DNA of 64,000 bases from Reyranella sp. (GCF_004297405.1 NZ_SCVC01000030.1:186001-250000); one strand, 5' to 3'; numbered from the stretch's first letter, positions 42,655 through 51,985 are shown. Notes: generated by a model not told the origin, from the letters alone. Translations and numbers: made by a program.

Positions 42655-45600
42655 TTGCCCCAAGCGGTGACCCTGGACGACAAGTACGTTCTGGAAAGCG
42701 GTCGCGTCTATCTCACCGGCACGCAGGCACTGGTGCGCCTGCCGATGATGCAGCGACAGCGCGACCTCGCCGCCGGGCTCAACACCGCAGGTTACATCTC
42801 CGGCTATCGCGGCTCGCCGCTCGGCGCCTTCGACCAGGCGCTGTGGCAAGCCAAGAAGTTCATCAAGAAGCACCACATCGAGTTCCAGCCCGGCACCAAC
42901 GAGGACCTGGCCGCGACGGCGCTGTGGGGCACGCAGCAGATCCATCTCTATCCCGGCGCGCGCTACGATGGCGTGTTCGGCATCTGGTACGGCAAGGGCC
43001 CCGGCGTCGATCGTTCGGGCGATGCGCTGAAGCACGCCAACTATGCCGGCACCTCCAAGCATGGCGGCGTCATTGCGCTGGCGGGCGACGACCATATCGC
43101 CAAGTCCTCGACGACGGCGCACCAGAGCGAGCCGGCGCTGATCGCGGCCGGCATGCCGGTGCTGCACGCGGCGTCGGTGCAGGAGTATCTCGACTTCGGC
43201 CTGCATGCCTTCGCCATGTCGCGCTACTCGGGGCTCTGGATTGGCTTCAAGGTGCTGAACGAGACGGTCGATTCCTCCGCCTCGGTCCATATCGATCCGC
43301 ACCGCATCGTGACGCAGATCCCGAGCGATTTCGTGCTGCCGCCCGACGGGCTGCACATCCGCTGGCCCGACGACTGGGCTGGCCAGGAACGCCGCGTCGT
43401 CAACATCCGCCAGCCGGCGGCACTCGCCTACTGGCGCGCCAACAAACTCGACCGGCTGATGATGGGCCGGTCCGACGCGCGCTTCGGCATCATGACCGTC
43501 GGCAAATCCTATCTCGACGTGCGTCAGGCGCTCGACGAGCTGGGTATCGACGAAGCCGAAGCCGAACGCATCGGGCTCGCTGTCTACAAGGTCGGCATGG
43601 TCTGGCCGCTCGAGACCGAAGGCGCGATGGCCTTCGCCGCGGGCAAGCGCGAGATCCTGGTGATCGAGGAGAAGCAGCCGATCATCGAGCAGCAGCTCAA
43701 GAACGCGCTGTTCAATGCCCCCGCCGACCGCCGCCCCGTAGTCGTGGGCAAGGTCGACGAGCTCGGCCAAAAGCTCCTGAAGCTCGAAGGTGAACTGACG
43801 CCGTCCGAGATCGCCGCGGTCATCGTGGCACGCTTCGGCTTCGATGCCTTCAGCGGCGCCACGAAGGAACGCTTCGAGCAGTTGAAGCGCCGCGCCACCC
43901 GGCAGGTGCGCAACGAGGCGGGCCTCGCGCGCGTCCCCTACTTCTGCTCCGGCTGCCCGCACAACAGCTCGACCAAGCTGCCCGACGGCTCGATGGGCAT
44001 GGCCGGCATTGGTTGCCATACGCTGGCCATCGGCATGGAGCGCAACACCAAGACCTTCACGCACATGGGCGCCGAGGGTGCGTCGTGGGTCGGTGCCAGC
44101 CACTTCACCGACATGCCGCACGTTTTCCAGAACCTGGGCGACGGCACCTATTTCCATTCCGGCTATCTCGCGCTGCGCCACGCCATCGCGACCAACACCA
44201 ACATCACCTACAAGATCCTCTACAACGACGCCGTCGCAATGACCGGCGGCCAGCCGCACGACGGCGACGTGCATCCCTGGACGATCAGCCAGCAGGTCCA
44301 TGCCGAGGGCGTGCGCCGCATCGCGCTGGTGAGCGACGATCCCGACAAGTATCCGCTGGGCACGAACTGGGCGCCGGGCGTGAGCTTCCATCACCGCGAC
44401 CAGCTCGACGAAGTGCAGCGTGACCTGCGCGAGTGGAAGGGCGTCTCGGTCCTGATCTACGACCAGACCTGTGCCGCCGAGAAGCGCCGCCGCCGCAAGC
44501 GCGGCACCTTCCCCGATCCCAACCGCCGCGCCTTCATCAACGAAGCCGTGTGCGAGGGCTGCGGCGACTGCTCGACGCAATCGAACTGTCTTTCGGTCGT
44601 GCCGCAGGAAACCGAGTTCGGCCGCAAGCGCGCCATCGACCAGTCGTCCTGTAATAAGGACTTCTCCTGCCAAAAAGGCTTCTGCCCGTCGTTCGTCACG
44701 GTCGAAGGCGGCAGCCTGCGCAAGGGCAAGGTGGCGGCCAAGAAGACCGCGGAGCCGGCAGCGGAACCGGCATTGCCGCCCGCTCCGGCGCTCCCCTCGA
44801 TCGAGGCGAAGCCCTATGGCGTGCTGATCACCGGCATCGGCGGCACGGGCGTCGTCACCATCGGCGCCATCATGGGCATGGCCGCGCATATCGAGGGCAA
44901 GGGCGCGACCGTGCTCGACCAGCTCGGCATGGCGCAGAAAGGCGGTGCGGTGATCAGCCATGTCCGCATCGGCGCCACGCCCGAAGTGCTGCATGCGATG
45001 CGGTTGGGCGCAGGCGGCGCCAACCTGCTGCTGGGCTGCGACCTCGTCGTGAGTGCCAGCGCCGATGCGCTGGCGCGGCTGGAGCCCGGCCTGTCGAAGG
45101 CCGTGGTCAACACGCACGAGACCATCACCGGCGAATTCACGCGCCGTCCCGACCTCGCCTTCCCGGCCAACACGCTGAAGCTCTCGGTCGAAGCCGCGGC
45201 CGGCGCCGATGCCGTGGACTTCCTTGACGCCACCGGCATCGCCACGGGCCTGATGGGCGATTCGATCGCCACCAACATGTTCGTGCTGGGCTATGCCTAT
45301 CAGAAGGGCCTGGTGCCGCTCGGCCACGAAGCGATCGAACAGGCGATCGAGCTGAATGGTGCGGCGGTGGCGATGAACCTCGCCGCCTTCCGCTGGGGCC
45401 GCCGCGCCGCCGCCGACCGCGCCGCGGTCGAACTGCTGATCGCGCCGAAAGACAGCAACAACGTCGTCCGCCTCGCGCCGCGCCTCTCCACGACGCTCGA
45501 AGAGATCGTGGCGGCGCGGACGAAGCATCTCACCGGCTACCAGAACGCAGCCCTTGCCCAGCGCTACGCCGCCCTTGTCGAGAAGGTCCGCGTCGCCGAG

Positions 45601-46152
45601 CAGCTCAAGGGCGGCGGCAAGACCGGCCTCGCCGAAGCCGTGGCGCGCTACTACGCCAAGCTGCTCTCCTACAAGGACGAGTACGAAGTCGCGCGGCTCT
45701 ACAGCGAGGCGGCGTTCCAGGCCCGGCTCGGCCAGCAGTTCGAGGGCGACTACAAGCTGAAGTTCCACCTCGCGCCGCCGCTGTTTGCGCAACGCGATCC
45801 GCAGACCGGCCACCTGATCAAGCAGGAGTTCGGAAGCTGGATGCTGCCGGCGTTCCGCCTGCTGGCGAAGCTCAAGGGCCTGCGCGGCACCGCCTTCGAT
45901 CCGTTCGGCCGCACCGAAGAGCGCAAGACCGAGCGCCGCCTGATCGCCGACTACGAGAAGCTGATCGACGAGCTACTGGCCGGCCTCACGCCGCAGAACC
46001 ACGCGCTCGCGATCAGGCTGGCCGCGATCCCCGACGACATCCGCGGCTACGGCCACATCAAGGACGCCAACCTCGTAAAGGCCAAACGCAAGGAGGCCGA
46101 GCTGCTGGCCCAGTGGCGCAATCCCGAGGCGATGAAGGCGGCAGCGGAGTAA
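42655..46152 (+). CDS. indolepyruvate ferredoxin oxidoreductase family protein
   Basis: 1165 aa, a fused alpha/gamma-type enzyme oxidising aryl-pyruvates from aromatic amino-acid breakdown to acyl-CoA. The N-terminal half holds the ThDP domains (YRGSPLGAFD, GIGCHTLAIGMERN, MGAEGASWVGA); the 4Fe-4S segment C633EGCGDCSTQSNC follows; the gamma domain (GVLITGIGGTGVVTIG, LDQLGMAQKGGAVISH) precedes the C-terminal helical part. The start codon is TTG with GGGAGG seven bases upstream. Its last 66 bp are repeated at 48481-48546, showing that DNA was inserted just past the gene. Confidence 0.93.
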   Translation: MPQAVTLDDKYVLESGRVYLTGTQALVRLPMMQRQRDLAAGLNTAGYISGYRGSPLGAFDQALWQAKKFIKKHHIEFQPGTNEDLAATALWGTQQIHLYPGARYDGVFGIWYGKGPGVDRSGDALKHANYAGTSKHGGVIALAGDDHIAKSSTTAHQSEPALIAAGMPVLHAASVQEYLDFGLHAFAMSRYSGLWIGFKVLNETVDSSASVHIDPHRIVTQIPSDFVLPPDGLHIRWPDDWAGQERRVVNIRQPAALAYWRANKLDRLMMGRSDARFGIMTVGKSYLDVRQALDELGIDEAEAERIGLAVYKVGMVWPLETEGAMAFAAGKREILVIEEKQPIIEQQLKNALFNAPADRRPVVVGKVDELGQKLLKLEGELTPSEIAAVIVARFGFDAFSGATKERFEQLKRRATRQVRNEAGLARVPYFCSGCPHNSSTKLPDGSMGMAGIGCHTLAIGMERNTKTFTHMGAEGASWVGASHFTDMPHVFQNLGDGTYFHSGYLALRHAIATNTNITYKILYNDAVAMTGGQPHDGDVHPWTISQQVHAEGVRRIALVSDDPDKYPLGTNWAPGVSFHHRDQLDEVQRDLREWKGVSVLIYDQTCAAEKRRRRKRGTFPDPNRRAFINEAVCEGCGDCSTQSNCLSVVPQETEFGRKRAIDQSSCNKDFSCQKGFCPSFVTVEGGSLRKGKVAAKKTAEPAAEPALPPAPALPSIEAKPYGVLITGIGGTGVVTIGAIMGMAAHIEGKGATVLDQLGMAQKGGAVISHVRIGATPEVLHAMRLGAGGANLLLGCDLVVSASADALARLEPGLSKAVVNTHETITGEFTRRPDLAFPANTLKLSVEAAAGADAVDFLDATGIATGLMGDSIATNMFVLGYAYQKGLVPLGHEAIEQAIELNGAAVAMNLAAFRWGRRAAADRAAVELLIAPKDSNNVVRLAPRLSTTLEEIVAARTKHLTGYQNAALAQRYAALVEKVRVAEQLKGGGKTGLAEAVARYYAKLLSYKDEYEVARLYSEAAFQARLGQQFEGDYKLKFHLAPPLFAQRDPQTGHLIKQEFGSWMLPAFRLLAKLKGLRGTAFDPFGRTEERKTERRLIADYEKLIDELLAGLTPQNHALAIRLAAIPDDIRGYGHIKDANLVKAKRKEAELLAQWRNPEAMKAAAE
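46087..46152 (+). repeat. 66-bp direct repeat, copy 1 (3' end of the oxidoreductase gene)
   Basis: The last 22 codons, including the TAA, of the indolepyruvate oxidoreductase gene. It matches 48481-48546 at 64 of 66 positions. Together the copies bound 2328 bp of inserted DNA. Confidence 0.95.
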
Positions 46153-46162
46153 GCGCTACGTT

Positions 46163-47827
46163 CTAACCGTCATTCGTATTAGCGTCTTCGCCAAGCAACC
46201 GCTCTATCTCAGCCAACAGCACGTCGAGCCCTTGAGAAAAATTTACCTGTGTTGCGTTGGGCAGGGCGTCACTACGACGAGCGACCCCGTGCAATAGCTG
46301 ATCTGCGATCTTTCGAGACATACCGTTAAGGTGTGTCATGGCTTCCTTGAAGCTGCGCTCGCCCGCATAGTTAGCTGTCACTTCTTGAAATCCCTTGTAG
46401 CCAAACAGCGGTGGAACGTGATCGAGAATTGCCCTCAACAGGATCGCGGTACTAAGGTAGTTTTGAGCGTTGTAGTTTGAATTTAGCTCCTCACATAATC
46501 GAATGAGCTTTTTGAGATCAAACTTGTCACCCGATAGACGCCTCAGCGCTTCCAGTCTCTCCTTGTTGACATACTCAAAATTAGGGAGAGGCGTCGCAGA
46601 TATACCTATTCCACTCCGCCACGCCCGAAGCTGTTGAACATCAACTCGCAAATCGATCCAATTTGATACGTGCACGGATACTAGGGCGCGTTCTTCGTCG
46701 GTAGCATGATCGGAGATACCGAAATTATTCTTGGCTAATTGAATAGTCAGCGGAAGTCGAAAGCACTCCTTCGGAAGAGCCTCCCATTCAAGAATACTAC
46801 CGTCTCTTCTTCCCAAGCATTGCAATTGTCCCCGCTGAAATGCCTGAAGGAGCTTCAGCTCCCATTGATCAGCAAGACGATTAATGAATCCCGCGTCGCT
46901 CGTGGGGATATCATGCGCCTGCCTGAAGTCTTCACATGTTTGAACAATCAGCTGACGCCACGACGCTTGTTTCGCGAACGCCGCGAGAGCCCGCTGCATT
47001 GCATTCCGCCTCTCAACTGCATCTTGCGCGGCGTAGCCCCGCAAACTAGTCAGCTCAGATGAACGAAACCTAGCTTCAGTAGCTCTTACTCTGCGATCGG
47101 CTTCTCTGAAGCCATAGAGTGAATCGGCATAGGAGTTTCTTGCTATCGCGTAATCTTCATCGGATCGCTTGATAGTTTCGCCGACCATCCACCCAACTGT
47201 TGGAATGGCTTTACCAAAGGCACACCAAGTGACTGCTTCGACAAGAGTGACTTCGACGGCATCGAGCAGCCCATCCTCGTCGAGGCGCAACTGCATCGGC
47301 GGTTCGTGTTGGACTTTGCGCTGCCGTCGCTCTGCCCAGACTGCATCGCCTACTCTGTCTGGCCGCCAATCCTGAGCATAGACATTGGCTGACCGACGAC
47401 GCCGGGGCAGCGCCCAGTGGCGAACGACAGCATCAGCCAGCAGGAGAAGGTTGTCCCACCATTGGGACGTGAGACTACGATCTTCAGACGACGCCGCGAC
47501 AACTCCCCTTGAGGCGTCGTCACGAATCTCCAAATTAACCCAGTCATCGCCTGGCACGATGACAATTGGCGCTACGCCACGCCGACGCCCATAGACAACG
47601 ATAGCAGCAGCCTGACAGGCTTCCAGAAGAGCAACGCAAGCATCGGCAACCGGCGTTGGCGTCTTCTTGTCACCTACTTCCGTCTCATCAAGTGGCGGCA
47701 ATGTTCGCGCAGCGACGAAGTCCTCGGCATTAGCAAGCAAGTCCCTTGCGTCTACCGCATTGACTAGACGCTCATCCCTGGTCGCAATCCACACGCAGGC
47801 TTGCGCGATCGTCCATTGAGAACTCAT
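46163..47827 (-). CDS. hypothetical accessory protein (554 aa)
   Basis: No family recognised. Soluble, mixed alpha/beta to residue about 240 and largely helical after that. The last 110 residues look like a conserved module: RLCEELNSNYNAQNY, LLRAILDHVPPLFGYKGF, RSFKEAMTHLNGMSRKIADQ. Base composition is clearly lower in GC than both flanks, and codon use is unlike the neighbours, so it was probably acquired. It is the only complete gene between the 66-bp direct repeats. A defence or mobile-element role is guesswork. The start is the ATG at 47827. Confidence 0.72.
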   Translation of the reverse strand: MSSQWTIAQACVWIATRDERLVNAVDARDLLANAEDFVAARTLPPLDETEVGDKKTPTPVADACVALLEACQAAAIVVYGRRRGVAPIVIVPGDDWVNLEIRDDASRGVVAASSEDRSLTSQWWDNLLLLADAVVRHWALPRRRRSANVYAQDWRPDRVGDAVWAERRQRKVQHEPPMQLRLDEDGLLDAVEVTLVEAVTWCAFGKAIPTVGWMVGETIKRSDEDYAIARNSYADSLYGFREADRRVRATEARFRSSELTSLRGYAAQDAVERRNAMQRALAAFAKQASWRQLIVQTCEDFRQAHDIPTSDAGFINRLADQWELKLLQAFQRGQLQCLGRRDGSILEWEALPKECFRLPLTIQLAKNNFGISDHATDEERALVSVHVSNWIDLRVDVQQLRAWRSGIGISATPLPNFEYVNKERLEALRRLSGDKFDLKKLIRLCEELNSNYNAQNYLSTAILLRAILDHVPPLFGYKGFQEVTANYAGERSFKEAMTHLNGMSRKIADQLLHGVARRSDALPNATQVNFSQGLDVLLAEIERLLGEDANTNDG

Positions 47828-48029
47828 CAGGGAAAATGAAGCTTGGTGGACACGTAGGTTGCAAACACCAATGCTATCATTTGCGGCTTACCATCCTCTC
47901 CTTACAAGCTAGAATACTATGTACGGTAGCATGCTGCATTCCAATGCACGCAGCTGGGGATAGTAGGCCAAGATTGACGTGTCGCCTGAGCGCTATTTCC
48001 TCCTGGTATTTCTCATAACGACTTTCCAT

Positions 48030-48440
48030 GAGGCATGCTCATGCGCCAAGTGTCCCAGCGGTAACGGCGCGCCGGACTTCAACGTCTGGATCGCAATGCT
48101 GCCGCGGACCTCACGGACCAGCGGCAGGTTCAGGAGCTTGCCGACCAGGAAGCGGTGTCAGTGGTGGAGGTTGGGCACGATGACTTCCAGCAGATAGTCG
48201 GCCTCGCCGGAGATCATCTGACAGGCGATGACCTCGGGAAACGCGACGACCTCGTCCTCGAAGGCCGTCGCGCGATCGTTGGCGTGGCCGTTGATCTTCA
48301 CGCCGACCAAGACGCTAAGGCGTAGCTCGATCCGCTCGCGTCCGAACAGGGCATAGTAGCTTTCGATACAACCCTCGCACTCCAGCCGGTTGACGTGGCC
48401 GGCGGTCTGGACGCTCGGGTGATGTCGATCGATCCCGGAC
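48030..48440 (-). pseudogene. Lrp/AsnC-family regulator, truncated and interrupted
   Basis: Minus-strand translation gives the hinge and ligand-binding domain of an Lrp/AsnC protein: HVNRLECEGCIESYYALF, RLSVLVGVKI, EVVAFPEVIACQMISGEADY. A TGA at about 48158 interrupts the frame, after which the same frame continues with RFLVGKLLNLPLVREVRGS and QTLKSGAPLPLG, the typical C-terminus. The N-terminal helix-turn-helix is missing; homology stops about 40 bp from the second 66-bp repeat. It is therefore a dead remnant. The stretch 47828-48030 holds no other gene. Confidence 0.75.
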
Positions 48441-48480
48441 CGGCGGGGCACCGCTGCACCGAATTGTTCCTCCTGGCCAG

Positions 48481-48546
48481 CGCAAGGAAGCCAAGCTGCT
48501 GGCCCAGTGGCGCAATCCCGAGGCGATGAAGGCGGCAGCGGAGTAA
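48481..48546 (+). repeat. 66-bp direct repeat, copy 2
   Basis: A copy of the end of the oxidoreductase gene (22 codons and stop) with two G-to-A differences near its start, here without the rest of the gene. It marks the right boundary of the inserted segment. A hairpin at 48663 follows. Confidence 0.95.
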
Positions 48547-48662
48547 TTGCCGGAGGCGCGCCCAGCACCTCAAACGTGAGGAATTGGGCGTAACTCCCTA
48601 GATTTCATGACATAGCTATCGTCTTGCCTCGAAACCGCCGCGCGGATTTGGTGTGGATTGAT

Positions 48663-48686
48663 GGGCCTACTTGCTGTAGGCCCTTT
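48663..48686 (+). terminator. hairpin, possibly the original terminator of the oxidoreductase gene
   Basis: GGGCCTAC / GTAGGCCC, a perfect 8-bp stem with a TTGCT loop and a following TTTCC, 117 bp after the second repeat. If the insert is removed this would follow the oxidoreductase stop directly. The T tract is short, so a regulatory hairpin in the leader of the gene at 48719 is the alternative. Confidence 0.45.
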
Positions 48687-48718
48687 CCGGCTTTGGCTTT
48701 TCGCCAGAAGGACTTTTG

Positions 48719-49147
48719 ATGGCAACCGTTCGGTACTCTGTTTTGGCGGCGGGTCTGCTGGGCTTCGGCCTGTCGGCCTGCGCCGGCTACGATCTTGCGC
48801 CCTTCGGCGCCGAGAGCCTGACCAACCAGGCCATCAACAAGGCCTACAAGGACAGAGATGCTTGCCTGGAGGCCCAGGTGAACATTAACGGCGCCGACGC
48901 ACCGACCGCCGCCGCGGGCTGCCGGACGCAGACGAAGAAGCTCGACAGCGTTACCAACCCCCATCGCGATGCCATGGTCTCGGCGGCCATCCAGCAGGAT
49001 TCCGAGTTCAGGGCGGTGCGTTATGCGAGCCGCGGGCGCACCAGCCCGACGACCGTGCAGGCCGCGCCTGTCATGCAGGCTGCGCCCCCGGCACCGTTGG
49101 CCCCCGCGCAGGCGGCCCCCCTGCAATCGATTGCAGAACAGCCGTAG
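48719..49147 (+). CDS. hypothetical lipoprotein (142 aa)
   Basis: Signal peptide with lipobox LSAC (cysteine near residue 21), then a conserved-looking block with two cysteines (CLEAQVNINGAD, AAGCRTQTKKLD) and a disordered Ala/Pro-rich tail. Probably attached to the outer membrane. AGAAGGA precedes the ATG at 48719. Family not recognised. Confidence 0.7.
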   Translation: MATVRYSVLAAGLLGFGLSACAGYDLAPFGAESLTNQAINKAYKDRDACLEAQVNINGADAPTAAAGCRTQTKKLDSVTNPHRDAMVSAAIQQDSEFRAVRYASRGRTSPTTVQAAPVMQAAPPAPLAPAQAAPLQSIAEQP

Positions 49148-49183
49148 CCGGCGCCCGGCGGCGGGTGGCATGCTGTCCGCCGC

Positions 49184-49447
49184 ATGGGTTCTCTGAAATC
49201 ACGCCGCAAGAGCTTCACCTTCAACGAGCGCACCCTCGAGATACGGGTCGTGTTCGACGACGATGCGGAGTGGACCACCTGGGTCTACGAGGACGGCCAT
49301 CGCCTTGCTGCGGTGGCGTCGATCGAACACGAAACCGTCGTCGAAGGCCTCACACAGGGCAACGACGTGATCGGCGATCTGATCGAGGCCTCAGTGTCGG
49401 ATGTTCTGGCCGGCGACGTGGAGCTCCCACCGCGCAAAGTTTCCTAG
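49184..49447 (+). CDS. hypothetical protein (87 aa)
   Basis: Small soluble protein with three beta strands (KSFTFNERTLEIRVVF, EWTTWVYEDGHRLAAVA, EHETVVEGLTQ) and a short helix. Family not recognised. It begins 36 bp after the lipoprotein gene and may be co-transcribed with it; the ribosome site is weak. Confidence 0.6.
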   Translation: MGSLKSRRKSFTFNERTLEIRVVFDDDAEWTTWVYEDGHRLAAVASIEHETVVEGLTQGNDVIGDLIEASVSDVLAGDVELPPRKVS

Positions 49448-49478
49448 ATTTTTGGTTCCGGCGCGTTCTGCGCCGGCA

Positions 49479-50330
49479 TCAGCGCCTCCTGGACGCTCTG
49501 CTTGCCGAGCCCGCCTTCAGCCGCCGGGGCAGGTGGAACCAGCCGACGATGAGGACGCCGACAGCGGTCAACAGGCCGCCGATCGCCAAACCCGCGGGAA
49601 CGTTGCCCTTCGTGCCCGAGAGGTGCAGCGACAAGCCGACTGTCGCCACGATCAGGGAGGCCGCGAGGAGGCCCCAGAATATCCGCCACACGAGCACCGG
49701 CGAATGCCGCGCCAGATCGCCGAGGTCTTCAACACCGGCAATGGCGCGTTGGTAATGGCGCAGCACCCGGTCGCCTGCCTCCATGGCCGAGGCGGGAACC
49801 GGCAACAGCAGGCGCGAACGTTTGGTACTGTAGCTGCCGGTGCTCGCCACCCGGCTGACGACGCCGATGGTGATGACGATGCAGGCCGGACTCGTTCTCG
49901 CCCCCCACTCGGCATTCAGCATGCCAGTCCTTTTCCCCGGATCGAGGCGAAAGTAGCAATCATCGATCAGCACGCTTCGCTTGCCGGCGATGATCTCGAC
50001 GCCTGCAGCGTGGTCTCGGCGACGGCGCGGTGTGAAACGGGACCATGTCCGGGTGCCCGCGCAGTAACGTTCCCAGTCGGCTGCGCCCACGGGCCAGCGG
50101 GCGACGACATCCGTGCCCGCCAGCAAGCGCGCCCGGCCCCGCGCCGCCAGCAGCGACACCGGAACGAAGTACGCGGACGCCAGAAGCAGGGTAAAGCCGA
50201 TCACACCGGCGCCCATCGTAGGCGCGGACTCTTCCGGCCCCAGCCGCTCGGAGATCGCCAGCCAGAACAGCAATCCACCTGTGCAGAGAGCGATCAGCGC
50301 ATAGCCAAGCTTACGTGCCGGATTACGCAT
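49479..50330 (-). CDS. four-TM membrane protein, tandem paralogue 2
   Basis: 283 aa with membrane helices at about 8-26, 40-60, 215-235 and 243-263, around a central soluble domain (KRSVLIDDCYFRLDPGKRTG). The N-terminal MRNPARKLGYALIAL and the GRARLLAG, DWERY pattern match the protein encoded 4 bp upstream at 50335. No known family. The pair forms an operon and appears to be an ancient tandem duplication with a strongly diverged middle part. Confidence 0.7.
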   Translation of the reverse strand: MRNPARKLGYALIALCTGGLLFWLAISERLGPEESAPTMGAGVIGFTLLLASAYFVPVSLLAARGRARLLAGTDVVARWPVGAADWERYCAGTRTWSRFTPRRRRDHAAGVEIIAGKRSVLIDDCYFRLDPGKRTGMLNAEWGARTSPACIVITIGVVSRVASTGSYSTKRSRLLLPVPASAMEAGDRVLRHYQRAIAGVEDLGDLARHSPVLVWRIFWGLLAASLIVATVGLSLHLSGTKGNVPAGLAIGGLLTAVGVLIVGWFHLPRRLKAGSASRASRRR

Positions 50331-50334
50331 CAGA

Positions 50335-51243
50335 TTATTTTCTCGTGCGATGGTTCGCGCGGCGTTGGCTCTCTTTTCCTTCCTTCCACCGCAGCAGGAA
50401 CGTCATGCCGCCGACCAGGGCGGAGGGAATCGCGACGAAGGTGCCGCCCAGCGTCAGGAAGCCCGCGATCATGCCGGCATATTCCCCTTGGCTCCGAGCG
50501 ATCGCTATCATGACCGCGCCCGCGACGGCGGCGACAAGACCGACCCCGAAAAGAGCTGCCGTGATTTGATAGGTGCGGCGCGGGTTGCGCAGCGCGATGG
50601 CGCCCTTGGCGCGCCGCTTTTCGAGCGCCGGCGCGAAGTGGCGATAGGCCGACAAACCCTGTGCCCGCGCAGCCTCCGGTACCGGCACGCGCAGACAGGT
50701 ATAGCGGACGCCGCCGTAGCGGCCCGCCGGATAGGCGAGCAGGAATTCGAGGCAGTCCGGAGGGCGGCCGGGCCGGGGTGCATTGTCGAGCCAGCCGATG
50801 CTGCGCAGCTCGGGGATGCCGTTCATGCGCAGCGGGTGATAGGAGCCATCGACGATCAATGCCTTCTTGCCAACGGTGATCTCCACACCCTCGGGTGGCG
50901 TCTGCCTGCGTATCCAGAGATCGTTGGCGAGGAACATCGGGTCCGTCCCTGCCCGCTCGGCATCGAGCGCGCGGAACTTGTCCCAGTCGGCAGCGCTCAC
51001 CTGCCATTGCGTGATCCTGCCGACTCCGGCCTGAAGGCGCGCCCTGCCGAGTGCTGTGGGCAGGACTCTCAACAACAGGTACAGAGTGGAACAGACAAGG
51101 GTGGCAAACCCGACCGCTGACATGACGTCCGATATGTCGTCGCGTCCCGCGGTGTTTTCCCGCTGCACGCCGAACCAGAGCAGCGCGGCGCCCGACAGGG
51201 CCAGAGTGGCGAAGATGATGGCTTTACGACGTGGGTTGCGCAT
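50335..51243 (-). CDS. four-TM membrane protein, tandem paralogue 1
   Basis: 302 aa, same layout as the 49479 protein: MRNPRRKAIIFATLAL, a second helix at about 42-62, GRARLQAGVG and AADWDKF, a central soluble part (GKKALIVDGSYHPLRMNG), and two C-terminal helices (about 230-250 and 255-285). The charged end KEGKESQRR is unique. Function unknown. It ends 4 bp before its paralogue, so both are made from one transcript. Confidence 0.7.
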   Translation of the reverse strand: MRNPRRKAIIFATLALSGAALLWFGVQRENTAGRDDISDVMSAVGFATLVCSTLYLLLRVLPTALGRARLQAGVGRITQWQVSAADWDKFRALDAERAGTDPMFLANDLWIRRQTPPEGVEITVGKKALIVDGSYHPLRMNGIPELRSIGWLDNAPRPGRPPDCLEFLLAYPAGRYGGVRYTCLRVPVPEAARAQGLSAYRHFAPALEKRRAKGAIALRNPRRTYQITAALFGVGLVAAVAGAVMIAIARSQGEYAGMIAGFLTLGGTFVAIPSALVGGMTFLLRWKEGKESQRRANHRTRK

Positions 51244-51293
51244 GACTTCTACGGTCGGCCTTCGGTGAATCGAGCCACGCTGTCGCTACCGCA

Positions 51294-51869
51294 TTATCGC
51301 TTTGCGGCGACGCAGGATTTCTCGACAAGCTCGATTGTCTTCGCGGCAGCAGCCCTGTCTGCGGGTGTCGGCACCGCAACCGTCCATGTCTTGTAGCAGG
51401 TCGATTGAAACGCCGGCTTGGCCGTCTCGAGATGGACGACGTCGCGGCACAGCCAGGGCGTTTCTGCATCAATCGCAACGGTGCGCACTTCGGGATCGTC
51501 CATAGGCCGGGATGATGCAGAGGCACGATCGTCCGTGGCCGACAGCCAACGCACCTGCTTGATCTTCGTGAAATCGAACGAAAGGGTGGTGGATTCCGCC
51601 CAGTCTTTCGGCAATTGCCTGAGACCCTGGAAACGGATGATGCACAGACCAGGCCCGGGAGCGAATACGCCGACGAACGATAGTTTGTCCGACCGATTTT
51701 CGATCAGCAGGCTGCCGTTGACGATAGTGCCGGGTAGCGGCTGAGAGGGTGGAGCCACCGAAATCAATGAAGCCATGGCCCGAAGAACTTTCTCGTCTGC
51801 CTTGGCCTGACCAACCACTCCGACAACCAGAACCGCAGCAAGAACACCAAGCGCAGAACGCACGATCAT
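51294..51869 (-). CDS. exported hypothetical protein (191 aa)
   Basis: Signal peptide (residues 1-24, cleavage after AKA), then a beta-rich mature domain with three cysteines that may pair (LCIIRF, PWLCRDV, STCYKTW). The GGGAG before the ATG at 51869 supports this start; longer in-frame extensions overlap the next gene's coding end and are unlikely. Family not recognised. Likely periplasmic. Confidence 0.65.
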   Translation of the reverse strand: MIVRSALGVLAAVLVVGVVGQAKADEKVLRAMASLISVAPPSQPLPGTIVNGSLLIENRSDKLSFVGVFAPGPGLCIIRFQGLRQLPKDWAESTTLSFDFTKIKQVRWLSATDDRASASSRPMDDPEVRTVAIDAETPWLCRDVVHLETAKPAFQSTCYKTWTVAVPTPADRAAAAKTIELVEKSCVAAKR

Positions 51870-51985
51870 TCCACTCTCCCTCAGACCCACGCAGCCTGGG
51901 ATCAAATGGAATGTTTGTCCACGCACCATGCATGGCGGCCGCCTGTGGGCCGCGGACCGCACCGCCGAAGTGGTGAGTATGCGCG

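Noticed and set aside
42481..45813. 1110-codon open frame on the minus strand
   Set aside because: It is the antisense of the indolepyruvate oxidoreductase gene; high GC keeps the frame open and its translation is Arg/His/Ala-rich with no domain.
46153..48480. Transposon or integron in the repeat-bounded insert
   Set aside because: No transposase, integrase or terminal inverted repeats are visible; only the 66-bp direct repeat supports an insertion.
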